Origin: Rhodopila globiformis
GTDB taxonomy: Bacteria > Pseudomonadota > Alphaproteobacteria > Acetobacterales > Acetobacteraceae
Assembly (NCBI RefSeq): GCF_002937115.1
Contig: NZ_NHRY01000276.1
Coordinates: 1-64,000, forward strand
Length of the DNA stretch: 64,000 bases
Direction of reading: 5' to 3'
Shown here: piece by piece, positions 1-8,996 of the stretch
Position numbering within the stretch: the first letter of the stretch is position 1
Layout: every line of letters starts with the position of its first letter
The notes under the pieces: model-generated
What the model saw: only the letters and a program-made list of their open reading frames with translations
Told to the model about the DNA's origin: nothing
The model's database searches: none
Position numbers and translations under genes: made by a program

Positions 1-1795
1 ACCGGCGATGGGTTTCGTCGAGCCTGCGCCCGGAGGAAGGGCTGCCGTGGGACATGGGCGAGGCCGCGTGCGTGACCGGCGGACTGGGGTGCATGGCCGG
101 CGGCGCGCCGGGATGGAACCCGCCGCCTTGGCCGGCGTGGCTCCACGTGCCGGGACCGGTCAGGCCGGTCCGGAAGCCTGATCCCGGCGGCTCGGGCCGG
201 CGCATCGGCGCGGAGTGGAAATTCGATGCCGAGGGATTGGCGTGGCTTGCCGGAGCCGGACCGGACGCGCCGGGATGGACACCGGCTCCGGGCGCCCCGC
301 CATGGAAGACCGGCCCGGCCCCGGGTGCAACGGCATGCACCCACCCGCCTGGCAAGAGATGCCAGCCCGGAGGGGCGCCGGCCGGGCGCGGGTGGGCCCA
401 GGCCTCGGGCGGACCAGCATGCCGCGGCGGGCCAGAGCCGGCCGGGCCGGGGCCGAAGCCCGGACGCCAGGCGCTGTTCCGATAGCCCGGCAGGCCGCGG
501 GCTTCGGGATGGAAGCGCTCCATATGGATGCGATAGGGCTCCGGCGCCGGCCGCCAGTGATGGAAGTGGTCGTAGTATCCCCAGCCGAGGCCGGCGGCGA
601 ACACCAGGAACACCGGCGCGGTGTCGATCACCGCCACCGGCGCGCCGGCGACATAGCGGATTCCGTCGACGCCATCGTCCCCGGGCGGCAGCCCATAGGG
701 ATAGGGTGCCGGGTCCGGCGGAGGCGGCGCCACGATCCGGACGGAGTCCGCAACGCTGAGCCAGTAGCCGCGGCGGTTGTTGATGGCGTCGGCCTGCTGC
801 TGCCAGTAGGCGTCGGGCGAGTCCTGCGTGACCCGCGCCGCGCCGTTCGCCAGGGCGACCATGGCGACATCGGTGCCGTCGGGCAGCACGCAGGCCCAGC
901 GGTCCGACCCGCCCTGCGGCGAGCAGGTCAGGGTGTCGCCGTGGGCGGCGATATAGTCCTGCAATTGGCTGGCATAATCGCCGCCGAGCCCGACGATTCC
1001 GTCCAGCCCATAGGCCCGGTCGTTGGCCAGCAACGTAGCGGTGTCGCGCACGACCGGATGCACGAGCGTGTCGGGCGGTGGCGGCAGGGTGGCCCAGATC
1101 CCGCGCCGCGCCGCCTGGGCGGCCTGTTCCTGCTCGCGATAGGAGTCCGGCGCCTCGGCGGTGACGCGGGCCGCGCCGTTGACCAGCGCCATCTGCGCGA
1201 CGTCGCTGCCGTCCGGCGTCCGGCAGACGAAACCGGCGGCGCTCCGCGGACGGCAGGTGACCAGGTCGCCCTCGGTGGCGAGGAAGTCCTGCATCTGCCT
1301 GGCCGGCTCGCCGGTGAAGCCCTCGATGCCGAACAGGCTGACACGGGTATCGGCCGCTTCGAGCTGAGCGGTGTCGGCAACCCTGGCCTGGACCAGGGTG
1401 ACCACCTCGGTCCCCGGGCCGGGGTCCGAGGCCGGGGTGGAGGGGCGGATGTCGTCGGGCGGCGGTCCGGCCAGCAGATCCGAACCCGGATTTGGCCCGG
1501 CCAGCACGTCGGGGCTGGAGTCGGCGGTCCTGATGCCGTGCGCGGTATCGGGGGCCTGCGTCGCCCGGGACGATGGGGCGGCCTCAGGCGGCGTGCGGTC
1601 CGAGGCTGGCGGCGAACTGGCGTCTGTCGGCGCGAATGCCGCCGTAAGCGGCGGCGGCGGGCTGGCCCCCGTGTCCGGCCCGCCGATCGGCGTCCGTGCC
1701 GTCGCGGCACCGCCGCACAATGACGCTGCCACCGCCGCTGCCACGGCCCAGGGCAGGCGATGCCGATATGCCTCGTTTCTGCGCTTTATCGACAT
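1..1795 (-). CDS. Exported protein with two degenerate SNase-like domains (3' end outside window)
   Basis: The frame is open from an ATG at 1795 through the left edge, giving at least 598 codons with no stop. Residues 13-33 are a hydrophobic signal or anchor segment after a basic start. A Pro/Ser-rich linker follows to about 130. Two tandem modules then resemble the thermonuclease (SNase) fold, about 131-235 and 245-342. Each has the family pattern of a beta strand, a G-I motif (SLFGIEGF, DGIVGLGG), a Cys pair, 'DGxDVAxxALxNGAARV' and an R-G-I/Y-W end. The usual catalytic Arg and Glu around the VRLxGIxxPE motif are not conserved in either copy, so nuclease activity is doubtful. From about 410 the protein is Pro/Gly/His-rich. 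The domain assignment is mine from pattern; the function is unknown. Confidence 0.8.
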   Translation of the reverse strand, partial: MSIKRRNEAYRHRLPWAVAAAVAASLCGGAATARTPIGGPDTGASPPPPLTAAFAPTDASSPPASDRTPPEAAPSSRATQAPDTAHGIRTADSSPDVLAGPNPGSDLLAGPPPDDIRPSTPASDPGPGTEVVTLVQARVADTAQLEAADTRVSLFGIEGFTGEPARQMQDFLATEGDLVTCRPRSAAGFVCRTPDGSDVAQMALVNGAARVTAEAPDSYREQEQAAQAARRGIWATLPPPPDTLVHPVVRDTATLLANDRAYGLDGIVGLGGDYASQLQDYIAAHGDTLTCSPQGGSDRWACVLPDGTDVAMVALANGAARVTQDSPDAYWQQQADAINNRRGYWLSVADSVRIVAPPPPDPAPYPYGLPPGDDGVDGIRYVAGAPVAVIDTAPVFLVFAAGLGWGYYDHFHHWRPAPEPYRIHMERFHPEARGLPGYRNSAWRPGFGPGPAGSGPPRHAGPPEAWAHPRPAGAPPGWHLLPGGWVHAVAPGAGPVFHGGAPGAGVHPGASGPAPASHANPSASNFHSAPMRRPEPPGSGFRTGLTGPGTWSHAGQGGGFHPGAPPAMHPSPPVTHAASPMSHGSPSSGRRLDETHRR

Positions 1796-2054
1796 GTTGG
1801 GGCCTCGGTTGTTACCTGCGTATGGATGGCTCCGGCATCGGGACGATCAGGAGGGCGCGAACCGGTGACAGCGGCAGCGGGCGCAGGATAGGCGTAAACA
1901 GCACGGCACGCGGGCATAACGGCCCTCTTCGGAGAGATTCGGTTAACGAACCGTAACTCTCCAGCAGGCGTCGTGCAACCGGCGCGGGTATGATACGACA
2001 GACGATCATCAGAATTTGCACGCCATGGCTGAGGCAGAGTCATTTCCGCTGACG

Positions 2055-2156
2055 ACAGCAAACCGCAGGTCGGTTGGGACACAAAGTCGTTACCTTGTTG
2101 TCATGGCGGGCGCAGGCGCGCCGTCGGGCCGTCCCAACCTCCCTGCGATATGCTGT
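2055..2156. repeat. Family A MITE-like element, copy 1
   Basis: Imperfect 26-bp terminal inverted repeats at 2055-2080 and 2131-2156. The left arm begins ACAGCAAACCGCAGG and ends GGTTGGGAC; the right arm, reversed, begins ACAGCATATCGCAGG and also ends GGTTGGGAC. The interior is short and holds a degenerate TCATGGCGGGCGCAGG core. The same arms recur at 45976-46100 and 56459-56677. Confidence 0.75.
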
Positions 2157-2216
2157 ATCTTGCCTTCATCCGTTTTTGTTGCATACGCAAAGATGCACAA
2201 GCGTTTGCGGGAACCG

Positions 2217-2416
2217 TATGGCAGGCCGCCATCCGGCCGGACGGCGACGGGTGCTCCGGTATCGCGGCGTCTTGGCGTTGAACGGGAACGGCGCAACCGT
2301 ACCCGGCGATGATGGGGGCGCAACATCGGTGGCTGGTGGGGTTGGTTCGACCGATAAAGCGCCAGGACGCCAAGTTCATGGCCATCAGGCCGCCGCCTGC
2401 CGCGATCGATGGCATG
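2217..2416 (+). repeat. Family C dispersed repeat, copy 1
   Basis: About 200 bp related to the reverse complement of 19711-19906. Shared blocks in order are GCCCGGACGGCG-like, CCGGTATC, GGCGTCTTGGCGTTGAACGG, a variable centre, then GACGCCAAGTTCATGGCC and a G/C-rich tail ending in GGCATGA. The internal TTGGCGTC/GACGCCAA pair can form a stem. No open frame is conserved between the copies, so this is a non-coding repeat. Confidence 0.7.
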
Positions 2417-2800
2417 ATACGGTTTCCGGGGAAAATTACCGGATCCCTCGCTCCTCAGGCCAACGCAGGCGGTACCCGCAGTCGCGGGAAAACGACCAAC
2501 GTTTCTCGGGTGCCGTATTACACTGCGTTCGCACGGAATTCCGCAGAGTTTTTCGGGACGCCCGCAGCATGGTCGCCCCATTGGCGGCGTCCGATGATCC
2601 CCCGCGCTTCGCGCAAAGCGCAGTATCCGCTTTCTCTGCGCAACTCCGTGCAAACACCGTGGAACTCCGTGTTCGCTTGATTGCTGTCGGTGAAACCAGC
2701 ACCGGCCATGACAGTATGAGCCACGGCTGCAGCGGATCGTTTCCAGGCCCCCGCATCCGGTAGAGCGAAATCCCGGCAGAACCGCCCGGCATGGGACATT

Positions 2801-4411
2801 CTACTGTGGCGGCGTCGCGGCCACGCTGTCCAGGGCCGCGGGCACGACCGGCGGCCTGGTGGCGACGGCCGGGGCGTTGATGTCGGCACTGTCCTCCTGC
2901 CAGCCGCCCCCCAGCGCGTTGTACAGCCCCACGACATCGTTGCTCAGCGCGACATCCGCCTGCACCAGTTGCTGGCGCGTGGCGGTCAGCGTGCGCTGCG
3001 CGTCCAGCACCTCGATGAAGTCAGCCAGGCCGTGGGAATAACGATCGCGCGCCAGGTATTGCGTCGTTTGCGCCGATTTCACCGCCACGCGGATGCGGTT
3101 GCGGGCCGCCCGGTCGGTGCGGTAGGCGACCAGGGCGTCCTCGACTTCCTGCAAGGCGTTCAGCACCGTGCTGCGATAGGCCAGCGCCGCCTGCGCTTCC
3201 TGGGCGCGGGCCAGGCGCAGGTTGGCGGTCAGCTGGCCGCCCTGGAAAATCGGCAGCGAGATGCTGGGGCCGAACGAATAGAAACTGCTCGCCCAGTTGG
3301 TCAGGTAGGCGCCGTCCAGCGCCCGCAGCCCGAAACTGCCGGTCAGCGACACATCCGGGTAGAAGCTGGCGGTGGCGACCCCGACATTGGCGGTGGCCGC
3401 GTGCAGTTGCGCCTCGGCCTGGCGGATATCGGGACGCCGCCGCGCCAGCGTGGAGGGGATGCCGATGCCGATCACCGCCGGCAGTTTCGGCAGCGGCGCG
3501 ACGCGGCCGAGGGTCGCGTCAAGCGTGCCGGGCGGCTCGCCGACGAGCACGCTCAGGCGGTTCATCGCCTGCTCGCTCTGCTTCTCGTAGCCCGGCAACT
3601 GCGACTGGAAGTTGGCGAGCTGGGTGGTCGCCTGGTCGACGTCCAGTTCCGTCGTCAGGCCCTGGCGCTGCCGCATGCGCGTCAGGTCATAAGCTTCCTG
3701 CGCGACGCGGATGTTCTGCACCTGGCTGGTGGTCAACGCCTGGGCGCCACGCAACTGTATATACGCCTGTGCCACCTGCCCTTCCAGCATCACCAGCGCG
3801 TCGTTGGTGGCCTCGATCTGCGCCTCGGTGCTGGCGCGCGCCTGTTCCTCCGAACGCCGCACCCGGCCGAACAGGTCGAGTTCCCAGGACGAGTTCAGCC
3901 CGTACTGGAACAGGTTCACCGGCTGGCCAAACTGGTTCAGCGCGCCGATGATCGAGGAGGCGGCGCGGGTGCCGAGGCCCGGGCTGAACGTGTTCAGCGG
4001 CGACCCGGGCGCGCCGAGAGCCTCTGCCTGGCCATAGGTGCCCTGTGACAGCAGCAGGCCGCGCAGCCCAAGCTGCTCGCGCATGTAGCTGCCGCTGCCG
4101 TTGACGGAGGGCAGGCCGGCGGCGCGGGCGGCGACCTCGCCCTGGCGCGATTCCACCACGCGCAGCACCGCCTGCTGCAAATCCAGGTTGCCGCTGATGG
4201 CCCGATTGATCAGCCGCGTCAGGACGGGATCGTGGAAGCCCTGCCACCATGCCGGGTCGGGATTGGACTGCGGGGTGACCGGTGCGCGGGTGCGGTGCGC
4301 CGACGGATCCCTCCAACTGGCGATGCTGGGCGCCTTCGGCGGAACGAAATCCGGGCCGACCGTGCAGGCGGACAGGCCCAGGGCCAGAGCGCAGGCGATG
4401 GCCCGGCGCAT
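2801..4411 (-). CDS. Outer membrane factor (NodT/TolC family) lipoprotein of a multidrug exporter
   Basis: 536 residues, normal for NodT-type outer membrane factors. The N-terminus is a lipoprotein signal with lipobox LSAC (Cys16), followed by the family signature TVGPDF. Two outer-membrane-efflux repeats can be followed (roughly 60-270 and 280-500), including the ELDLFGRVRR and LARRRPDIRQAE motifs typical of the family. It forms the outer-membrane channel that docks with the periplasmic adaptor. The start codon directly abuts the stop of the DHA2 transporter gene (TGA at 4412-4414), so the two are translationally close. It is the last gene of a three-gene minus-strand operon. Confidence 0.95.
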   Translation of the reverse strand: MRRAIACALALGLSACTVGPDFVPPKAPSIASWRDPSAHRTRAPVTPQSNPDPAWWQGFHDPVLTRLINRAISGNLDLQQAVLRVVESRQGEVAARAAGLPSVNGSGSYMREQLGLRGLLLSQGTYGQAEALGAPGSPLNTFSPGLGTRAASSIIGALNQFGQPVNLFQYGLNSSWELDLFGRVRRSEEQARASTEAQIEATNDALVMLEGQVAQAYIQLRGAQALTTSQVQNIRVAQEAYDLTRMRQRQGLTTELDVDQATTQLANFQSQLPGYEKQSEQAMNRLSVLVGEPPGTLDATLGRVAPLPKLPAVIGIGIPSTLARRRPDIRQAEAQLHAATANVGVATASFYPDVSLTGSFGLRALDGAYLTNWASSFYSFGPSISLPIFQGGQLTANLRLARAQEAQAALAYRSTVLNALQEVEDALVAYRTDRAARNRIRVAVKSAQTTQYLARDRYSHGLADFIEVLDAQRTLTATRQQLVQADVALSNDVVGLYNALGGGWQEDSADINAPAVATRPPVVPAALDSVAATPPQ

Positions 4412-5983
4412 TCAGTGGCCTCCGCCGCGCGATGACGTCTTCATCTCCGACATCAGCAGGGCGGTCGGGATCATGATGAACGCCCCCAGCGCCGTCAGCG
4501 CGAAAACGTCGTTGTAGGCCAGTATGGCGGATTGCTGCTGCAGCGTCTGGAACACCTGCCCTGGCGCCATCTGGGCCGCCTGCGCCGCCGAGTGGCCAAT
4601 GTCGACCAGTCCCTGCTGCGTCTGCTGAAGAAGAACGTTGTACGGCTGGCTGGTCGGGCCGAGGTTGCGGACCATGTGCGCCTGGCTGCTCTGCGAATAC
4701 TGGGTCACCATCGCAGTCGAGATCGAGATGCCGACGCCGCCGAACACGTTGCGCGCCGAGGTGAACAGGGCGGTCGCGTCACCATTCAGCCGTGGTGTCA
4801 CAGTGGCATACGCAAGCGTGCTGATCGGCACGAACAGCAGCGCCAGCCCGGCCGTCTGCGCCGCGCGGTACAGCACCAGGTGGAAGAAATCCAGTTGCGG
4901 CACCAGGTTCGTCGAATACAGCAGCGCCATCCCGAGCGACAGGCCGCCCGCCGCAATGATGTATTTGGTCGGCACGTAGTTCATGATCCGCCCGGTCACC
5001 GGGATCAGCATCGCCAGCAGGACGGCGCCCGGCGCCAGCACCAGCCCCGCCCAGGTGGCGGTATAGCCAAGCTGAATCTGCGCGAACTGCGGGATCAGCA
5101 CCGCGCTGGCGTAGAGCACGAACCCCATGATGCCGATCTGGATCGTGCCCATCGCAAGGTTGCGGTCCTTGAACACCCGCAGGTTGACCACCGGGTTGCG
5201 GGCATACAGCAGGTAGAAGGTGCCGAAGACGAAGCCGCACAGCGACAGCAGCAGGGTGACGCGGATGAAGGTCGAGCCCAGCCAGTCGTAGTCCTCGCCA
5301 CGGTCCACGCCGACTTCCAGGCAGCCCAGGGCGAGCGCGATGAATCCGACGCCGATATAGTCGAACGGCGGCGCCGTGCGCTTCTCCTGCTGCACCAGCG
5401 GCGGGTCCTCGACCAGTTGCATCACGCCGAAGAAGGTCAGGATGCCGACCGGGATATTGATCAGGAAGATCAGGTGCCAGCTGTAGGTTTCGGTCAGGTA
5501 GCCGCCGAGCACCGGCCCCACGACAGGCGCGATGATGATCGCGATGGCGGTCAGCGAGAACGCCTGCTGACGTTTCTCCGGCGGAAAGTAGTCGAGGATG
5601 ATCGACTGCTGCGTCGGCTGCAGCCCGCCGCCGAAGAACCCTTGCAGCGCGCGGAACAGCAGCAGTTCCGTGAACCGGTCAGCCGTGCCGCAGGCAAACG
5701 AGGCCGCGGTGAAGGCGCCGATGCAGATCAGGAAATAGCGCTTCCGGCCGATGCGGCGGCTGAGCGCGCCCGAGATGGTCAGCACGATGCCGTTGGCGAC
5801 CAGGTACGTGGTCAGCGCCCAGGCCGCCTCGTCGGAACTGACCGACAGGCTGCCGGCGATGTGCGGCAAAGAAACGTTCACGATTGTGGTGTCCAGCACC
5901 TCCATGAAGGCCGCGAGCGTCACCGCGACGGCGACCACCCAGGGGTTCGCGTTCGGCTGCCAGCGCTGCTGCGCGCCGCTCAT
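4412..5983 (-). CDS. emrB: DHA2-family (EmrB/QacA) drug:H+ antiporter
   Basis: 523 residues with about 14 hydrophobic segments, the size and topology of the DHA2 branch of the major facilitator superfamily. Visible motifs are LDTTIVNVSLPHIAGSL in the first membrane segment, the loop motif SRRIGRKRYF, and the antiporter motif region GPVLGGYL with the following LIFLINIPVGI. It should export amphiphilic drugs using the proton gradient, working with the upstream HlyD adaptor and the downstream outer-membrane factor. Its start overlaps the end of the adaptor gene by 4 bp (ATGA). The drug spectrum cannot be read from the sequence. No local regulator gene is visible. Confidence 0.95.
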   Translation of the reverse strand: MSGAQQRWQPNANPWVVAVAVTLAAFMEVLDTTIVNVSLPHIAGSLSVSSDEAAWALTTYLVANGIVLTISGALSRRIGRKRYFLICIGAFTAASFACGTADRFTELLLFRALQGFFGGGLQPTQQSIILDYFPPEKRQQAFSLTAIAIIIAPVVGPVLGGYLTETYSWHLIFLINIPVGILTFFGVMQLVEDPPLVQQEKRTAPPFDYIGVGFIALALGCLEVGVDRGEDYDWLGSTFIRVTLLLSLCGFVFGTFYLLYARNPVVNLRVFKDRNLAMGTIQIGIMGFVLYASAVLIPQFAQIQLGYTATWAGLVLAPGAVLLAMLIPVTGRIMNYVPTKYIIAAGGLSLGMALLYSTNLVPQLDFFHLVLYRAAQTAGLALLFVPISTLAYATVTPRLNGDATALFTSARNVFGGVGISISTAMVTQYSQSSQAHMVRNLGPTSQPYNVLLQQTQQGLVDIGHSAAQAAQMAPGQVFQTLQQQSAILAYNDVFALTALGAFIMIPTALLMSEMKTSSRGGGH

Positions 5984-7194
5984 TGCGGCGTCACCGTCAC
6001 CGTCGGCTCCACCGACAGGCCGAGCGGCAGGGTCTGGCGGGGCGCCAGCCCGTGGTCGATGATGATCTTCACCGGCACGCGGCGGACGATCTTGACGAAG
6101 TTGCCGGTGGCGTTCTCGGCCGGGAACGCCGAGAACCGCGCGCCGCTGCCTTGCTGGATGCTGTCCACGTGGCCGCGCAGGTTCAGGCTTGGGTAGGCAT
6201 CGACGCTGATCGACACCGGCTCGCCGGGATGGATGTCGGCCAGCTGGGTCTCCTTGAAATTGGCGGTCACCCAGACCTCGGGCTGCACGATGTAGAACAC
6301 CTGCTGCCCGGGCTGGAGGAAGGTGCCGAGATCGACGTTGCGCCGCGTGATGGTGCCGTCGGTCGGCGCGGTCAGGTTGGTGTAGGACAGGTTGACCTCG
6401 GCCTGCTCCAGGTTGGCCTCGGCCTGGCGCACCTGGGCGTCGCGCTGTTTGACCGTGTCCTCGACGGCCTGGATGGTCTGCTGCACCAGGGAGGCGATCT
6501 TCACCTGGGCGTCGGCATTGCTGACCGCGGCGTTGGCGGACAGCATCTGCGCGTTGGCCTGGTCGATGCTGGTCTGCGTCGTCGCGCGTGGATCGACGCT
6601 GTGCTGGCGTTTGTAGTCACGCTCCGCCTGCACCTGGTTGGCCTTGGCCTGCTGCAACTGCGCCTGCGCCTGCGCCTGGTTGGCCGGCGCACGGACGCGG
6701 GCGACCTCGAGATCGACCTGCGCGCTGGACAGCTGCGCCCTGGCCAGCCCAAGGGCCGCACGCGCCTGGTCGCGCGTGGCGATGTAGTCGCGTGGATCGA
6801 TCCGCAGCAGCAGGTCGCCTTTGTGGACGAACATGTTGTCGTCGACATTGAGCTGGGTGACGTAGCCCGCGACCTTGGGCGCGAAGGCGGTGGCGTTGCC
6901 TTCCGTATAGGCGTCGTCGGTGGTTTCCTCGTTGCGGGTCATCAGCCAGTAGACGACGGCGAGGATCACCACCGCCACGACGACGATGGCGAGGATGATC
7001 AGCGGCCAGCGCCGCTTCGGCTTCTGCTCGCCGTTGCGGTCGTCGTCGTGATCGCTGCGATCCTGCTGGTTGGCGGGCTTGCCTGGTCTGGGCTCGGGCT
7101 GGTCGGCTCGCACTGGCTGGCGGTCGCGCCGGTCGTGCGGGGCTGCCTCCTGCCGATCGGCCTGATCGGCATTGCCGACTGTGTCACCCGCCAA
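5980..7194 (-). CDS. emrA: HlyD/EmrA-type periplasmic adaptor protein
   Basis: 404 residues. Residues 1-62 are charged and probably disordered (many D, R, Q). A single membrane anchor (about 63-84) is followed by TTDDAYTEGN, the conserved start of the EmrA periplasmic region. A biotinyl-lipoyl-like half motif (VAGYVTQLNVDDNMFVHKGD) follows, then a long Ala/Gln-rich coiled-coil hairpin (about 140-275) and the second half domain with APTDGTITRRNVDLGT. It bridges the inner-membrane transporter and the outer-membrane channel. It is the first gene of the exporter operon and overlaps emrB by 4 bp. Confidence 0.95.
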   Translation of the reverse strand: MAGDTVGNADQADRQEAAPHDRRDRQPVRADQPEPRPGKPANQQDRSDHDDDRNGEQKPKRRWPLIILAIVVVAVVILAVVYWLMTRNEETTDDAYTEGNATAFAPKVAGYVTQLNVDDNMFVHKGDLLLRIDPRDYIATRDQARAALGLARAQLSSAQVDLEVARVRAPANQAQAQAQLQQAKANQVQAERDYKRQHSVDPRATTQTSIDQANAQMLSANAAVSNADAQVKIASLVQQTIQAVEDTVKQRDAQVRQAEANLEQAEVNLSYTNLTAPTDGTITRRNVDLGTFLQPGQQVFYIVQPEVWVTANFKETQLADIHPGEPVSISVDAYPSLNLRGHVDSIQQGSGARFSAFPAENATGNFVKIVRRVPVKIIIDHGLAPRQTLPLGLSVEPTVTVTPQ

Positions 7195-7393
7195 ATGCTG
7201 CCCCTTTGCCGCTGTGCAGCAGGAACGCGGACGGCGGTCGAAGTTACGTTCATTTTACGGTGAGGTCATGTGACCGGACGACGCGCGTGAGGTCGTTGGC
7301 GTTCGGTCATGGTAGGCGCAGGCCCACCATCTATGTCTTCTGCCGATACCCGCACCGCAAGGCGTTGATGGCGGCCCGGAGCCTGTGCCCGGG

Positions 7394-7620
7394 CTTGTCC
7401 CTACGCAATGCACACATCCTGGAAACGAGTCGGAAATGACCGTAAAATCAAGTGCTTGTCTGGGCGCCAAGAGCGTTCCCCCATCGTCATGGCCCGGCTT
7501 GTCCGGGCCACCTGTCGCGGCACAAGTGCTGGAATAGGTGGCCCGGACAAGCCGGGCCATGACGAAAGGGAAACGCAGCGGCGGACCGTTTCCGAGATGT
7601 GTGCATCCCGTAGGGCTTGT
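7394..7620. repeat. Family D inverted-repeat element, copy 1, enclosing a REP palindrome
   Basis: Arms of about 34 bp: the left (7394-7427) contains CCCTACGCAATGCACACATC and ends GGAAACG; the right (7587-7620) starts CGTTTCCGAGATGTGTGCAT. They match apart from a few changes. The perfect palindrome at 7485-7564 sits between them. Related arms occur at 19602-19634 and 19942-19977. Confidence 0.65.
7485..7564. repeat. REP-like palindrome, perfect 29-bp arms
   Basis: CGTCATGGCCCGGCTTGTCC... on the left is exactly mirrored by ...GGACAAGCCGGGCCATGACG on the right, with about 22 bp between. This is the cleanest copy of the CGTCATGGC/GCCATGACG palindrome family of this window. Confidence 0.85.
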
Positions 7621-7791
7621 CCCGGGTAGCCGCCATGACGATTGGGAGCGCTGCGGCCGCCGTGACGACAGCGCGAAGCGGCCAGCACGGCCGGCCGCCT
7701 GTGCACCGTACCTGTGCACCGTATTCCAGGCGGCCGGCGACGATCGACATAACGGATTGCCATCGAGCCGAGGACGCCGGAGACTGGGGGC

Positions 7792-8871
7792 ATGGCTGGC
7801 GCTCCGACTGATCGAATCCCCGTCCTAACGATCCTGCTGCCCGTGCTCGGCGTGGCGATCTGGTTCCTCATCGGCAAGGTGGGGCTGGAAGTGCTGGCGC
7901 TGGTGCCCGCGGTGGCGCTGCTCGGCAACGTGGTGGCCGCCGTGCACCATGCCGAGGTGGTCGCCCTGCGGGTGGGCGAGCCGTTCGGCACACTGGTGCT
8001 GGCGCTGTCGGTCACGGTCATCGAGACGGGCCTGATCATTTCGATGATGCTGGGCGCGGAGCCGAACCCGGCGCTGCTGCGGGACTCGATCCATGCGGTG
8101 GTGATGCTGGTGCTGCATGGGCTCGCCGGCTTGTGCATCGTCGTCGCCGCGGTCCGCCAGCGCGAGGCCGAGTTCCGGGTCGAGGGGGCGAATGCCCTGC
8201 TCGCCGTTCTGCTGCCGATGTCGGTGCTGGTCCTGGTCCTGCCGAACCATCTCGTTACGGTGCCCGGGCCGTTCTATTCGACGCGGCAACTGGCGTTCGT
8301 CTCGGCCGCCTGTCTTGGGCTCTATGTCGCCTTCCTGTTCATCCAGACCAACTGGCACCGGGTCTATTTCCTGCCGGTCGGCGAGGCGGAGACGTTGGCG
8401 CATGACCGGCCGAGCGGGCGGATCACCATCGCCTCGCTGGGCCTGTTGCTGGTCGCCCTGCTGTCCGTCGTGCTGCTGGCGAAGAGCCTGGCGCCGGCGC
8501 TGGAAGGCGGGGTGCAGGCGGCCGGGGCGCCAGCCGCCATCGTCGGCGTGATTATCGCGGCCATTGTGCTGCTGCCGGAGACGGCGGCCGCGGTACGGGC
8601 CGCGGCGCGCAACCGGCTGCAGGCGAGCATCAACCTCTCGCTCGGCAGCGGGGTCGCCTCGATAGGGCTGACCGTGCCCGCGGTGGCGCTGGTGGCATCC
8701 TGGATCGGCCGGCCGCTCGAGCTTGGCATTACCGAAGGCGCCACCGTGCTGATGACGCTGGGGTTTATCGTCGCGGTGATCACCTACGGGACCGGGCGGA
8801 CGAACCTGCTGTCGGGCATCGTTCACCTGGTGCTGCTGGCGACCTACATCTTTACCGTGTTCGTGCCCTGA
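7792..8871 (+). CDS. chaA: Ca2+/H+ antiporter, ChaA type (CaCA superfamily)
   Basis: 359 residues, about 11 hydrophobic segments. The two alpha-repeat motifs of cation/Ca2+ exchangers are visible: GTLVLALSVTVIETGLI (about 65-85), with the ion-coordinating Glu, and LLPETAAAVRAAARNRLQAS (about 260-280), with the second acidic residue, followed by NLSLGSGVASIGLT. The length and the PNHL and FLFIQT loops fit ChaA-like proton-driven exporters of Ca2+ (possibly Na+ or K+) rather than YrbG. The ATG at 7792 is preceded by GGAG and GGGGGC stretches. It is monocistronic and divergent from emrA. Confidence 0.92.
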   Translation: MAGAPTDRIPVLTILLPVLGVAIWFLIGKVGLEVLALVPAVALLGNVVAAVHHAEVVALRVGEPFGTLVLALSVTVIETGLIISMMLGAEPNPALLRDSIHAVVMLVLHGLAGLCIVVAAVRQREAEFRVEGANALLAVLLPMSVLVLVLPNHLVTVPGPFYSTRQLAFVSAACLGLYVAFLFIQTNWHRVYFLPVGEAETLAHDRPSGRITIASLGLLLVALLSVVLLAKSLAPALEGGVQAAGAPAAIVGVIIAAIVLLPETAAAVRAAARNRLQASINLSLGSGVASIGLTVPAVALVASWIGRPLELGITEGATVLMTLGFIVAVITYGTGRTNLLSGIVHLVLLATYIFTVFVP

Positions 8872-8996
8872 GCCGATGGTGCGGGCTGCTCGCGGTCGAG
8901 ATCGGGAACGGCCTGTGCGGAACGGCGCCGACGCCGGATGGCTGGGACCGATTGCGTCGGGCACTGTGTTCCGGCGTGGGCAGCCGGCCGGGAGAA

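Larger units (their letters stand above)
1796..2800. other. Long intergenic region made largely of repeats
   Basis: About 1 kb without a convincing gene. Weak open frames on both strands lack coding-like composition. It holds a family A inverted-repeat element (2055-2156) and a family C repeat (2217-2416), both with copies elsewhere in the window. I saw nothing recognisable in 2420-2800. Confidence 0.6.
7195..7791. other. Repeat-filled intergenic region between emrA and chaA
   Basis: The region separates the divergent emrA and chaA genes. Most of it is repeat: a REP-like palindrome relic near 7305-7380 (GGTCATGGTAGGCGCAGG ... AAGGCGTTGATGG) and the nested family D element at 7394-7620. No gene is supported. 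Promoters for both flanking genes must lie here, but I could not pick convincing -35/-10 pairs. Confidence 0.6.

Noticed and set aside
215-1723. 502-codon plus-strand frame at the window start
   Set aside because: The minus-strand frame from 1795 has a signal peptide and repeated domain pattern; the plus frame is Arg/Gly-rich noise.
2074-2763. 229-codon frame in the first repeat region
   Set aside because: It runs through the family A and C repeats and has no ribosome-binding site or domain; apparent similarity to frames at 19.6-20.1 kb comes from the shared repeat.
4532-7263. Long plus-strand frames opposite emrB and emrA
   Set aside because: They mirror transmembrane and coiled-coil coding sequence; no start signal or domain supports them.
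7195-7791. CRISPR-like repetition
   Set aside because: The repeats are inverted, unequal and not spaced by unique spacers; no array of direct repeats is present anywhere in the window.
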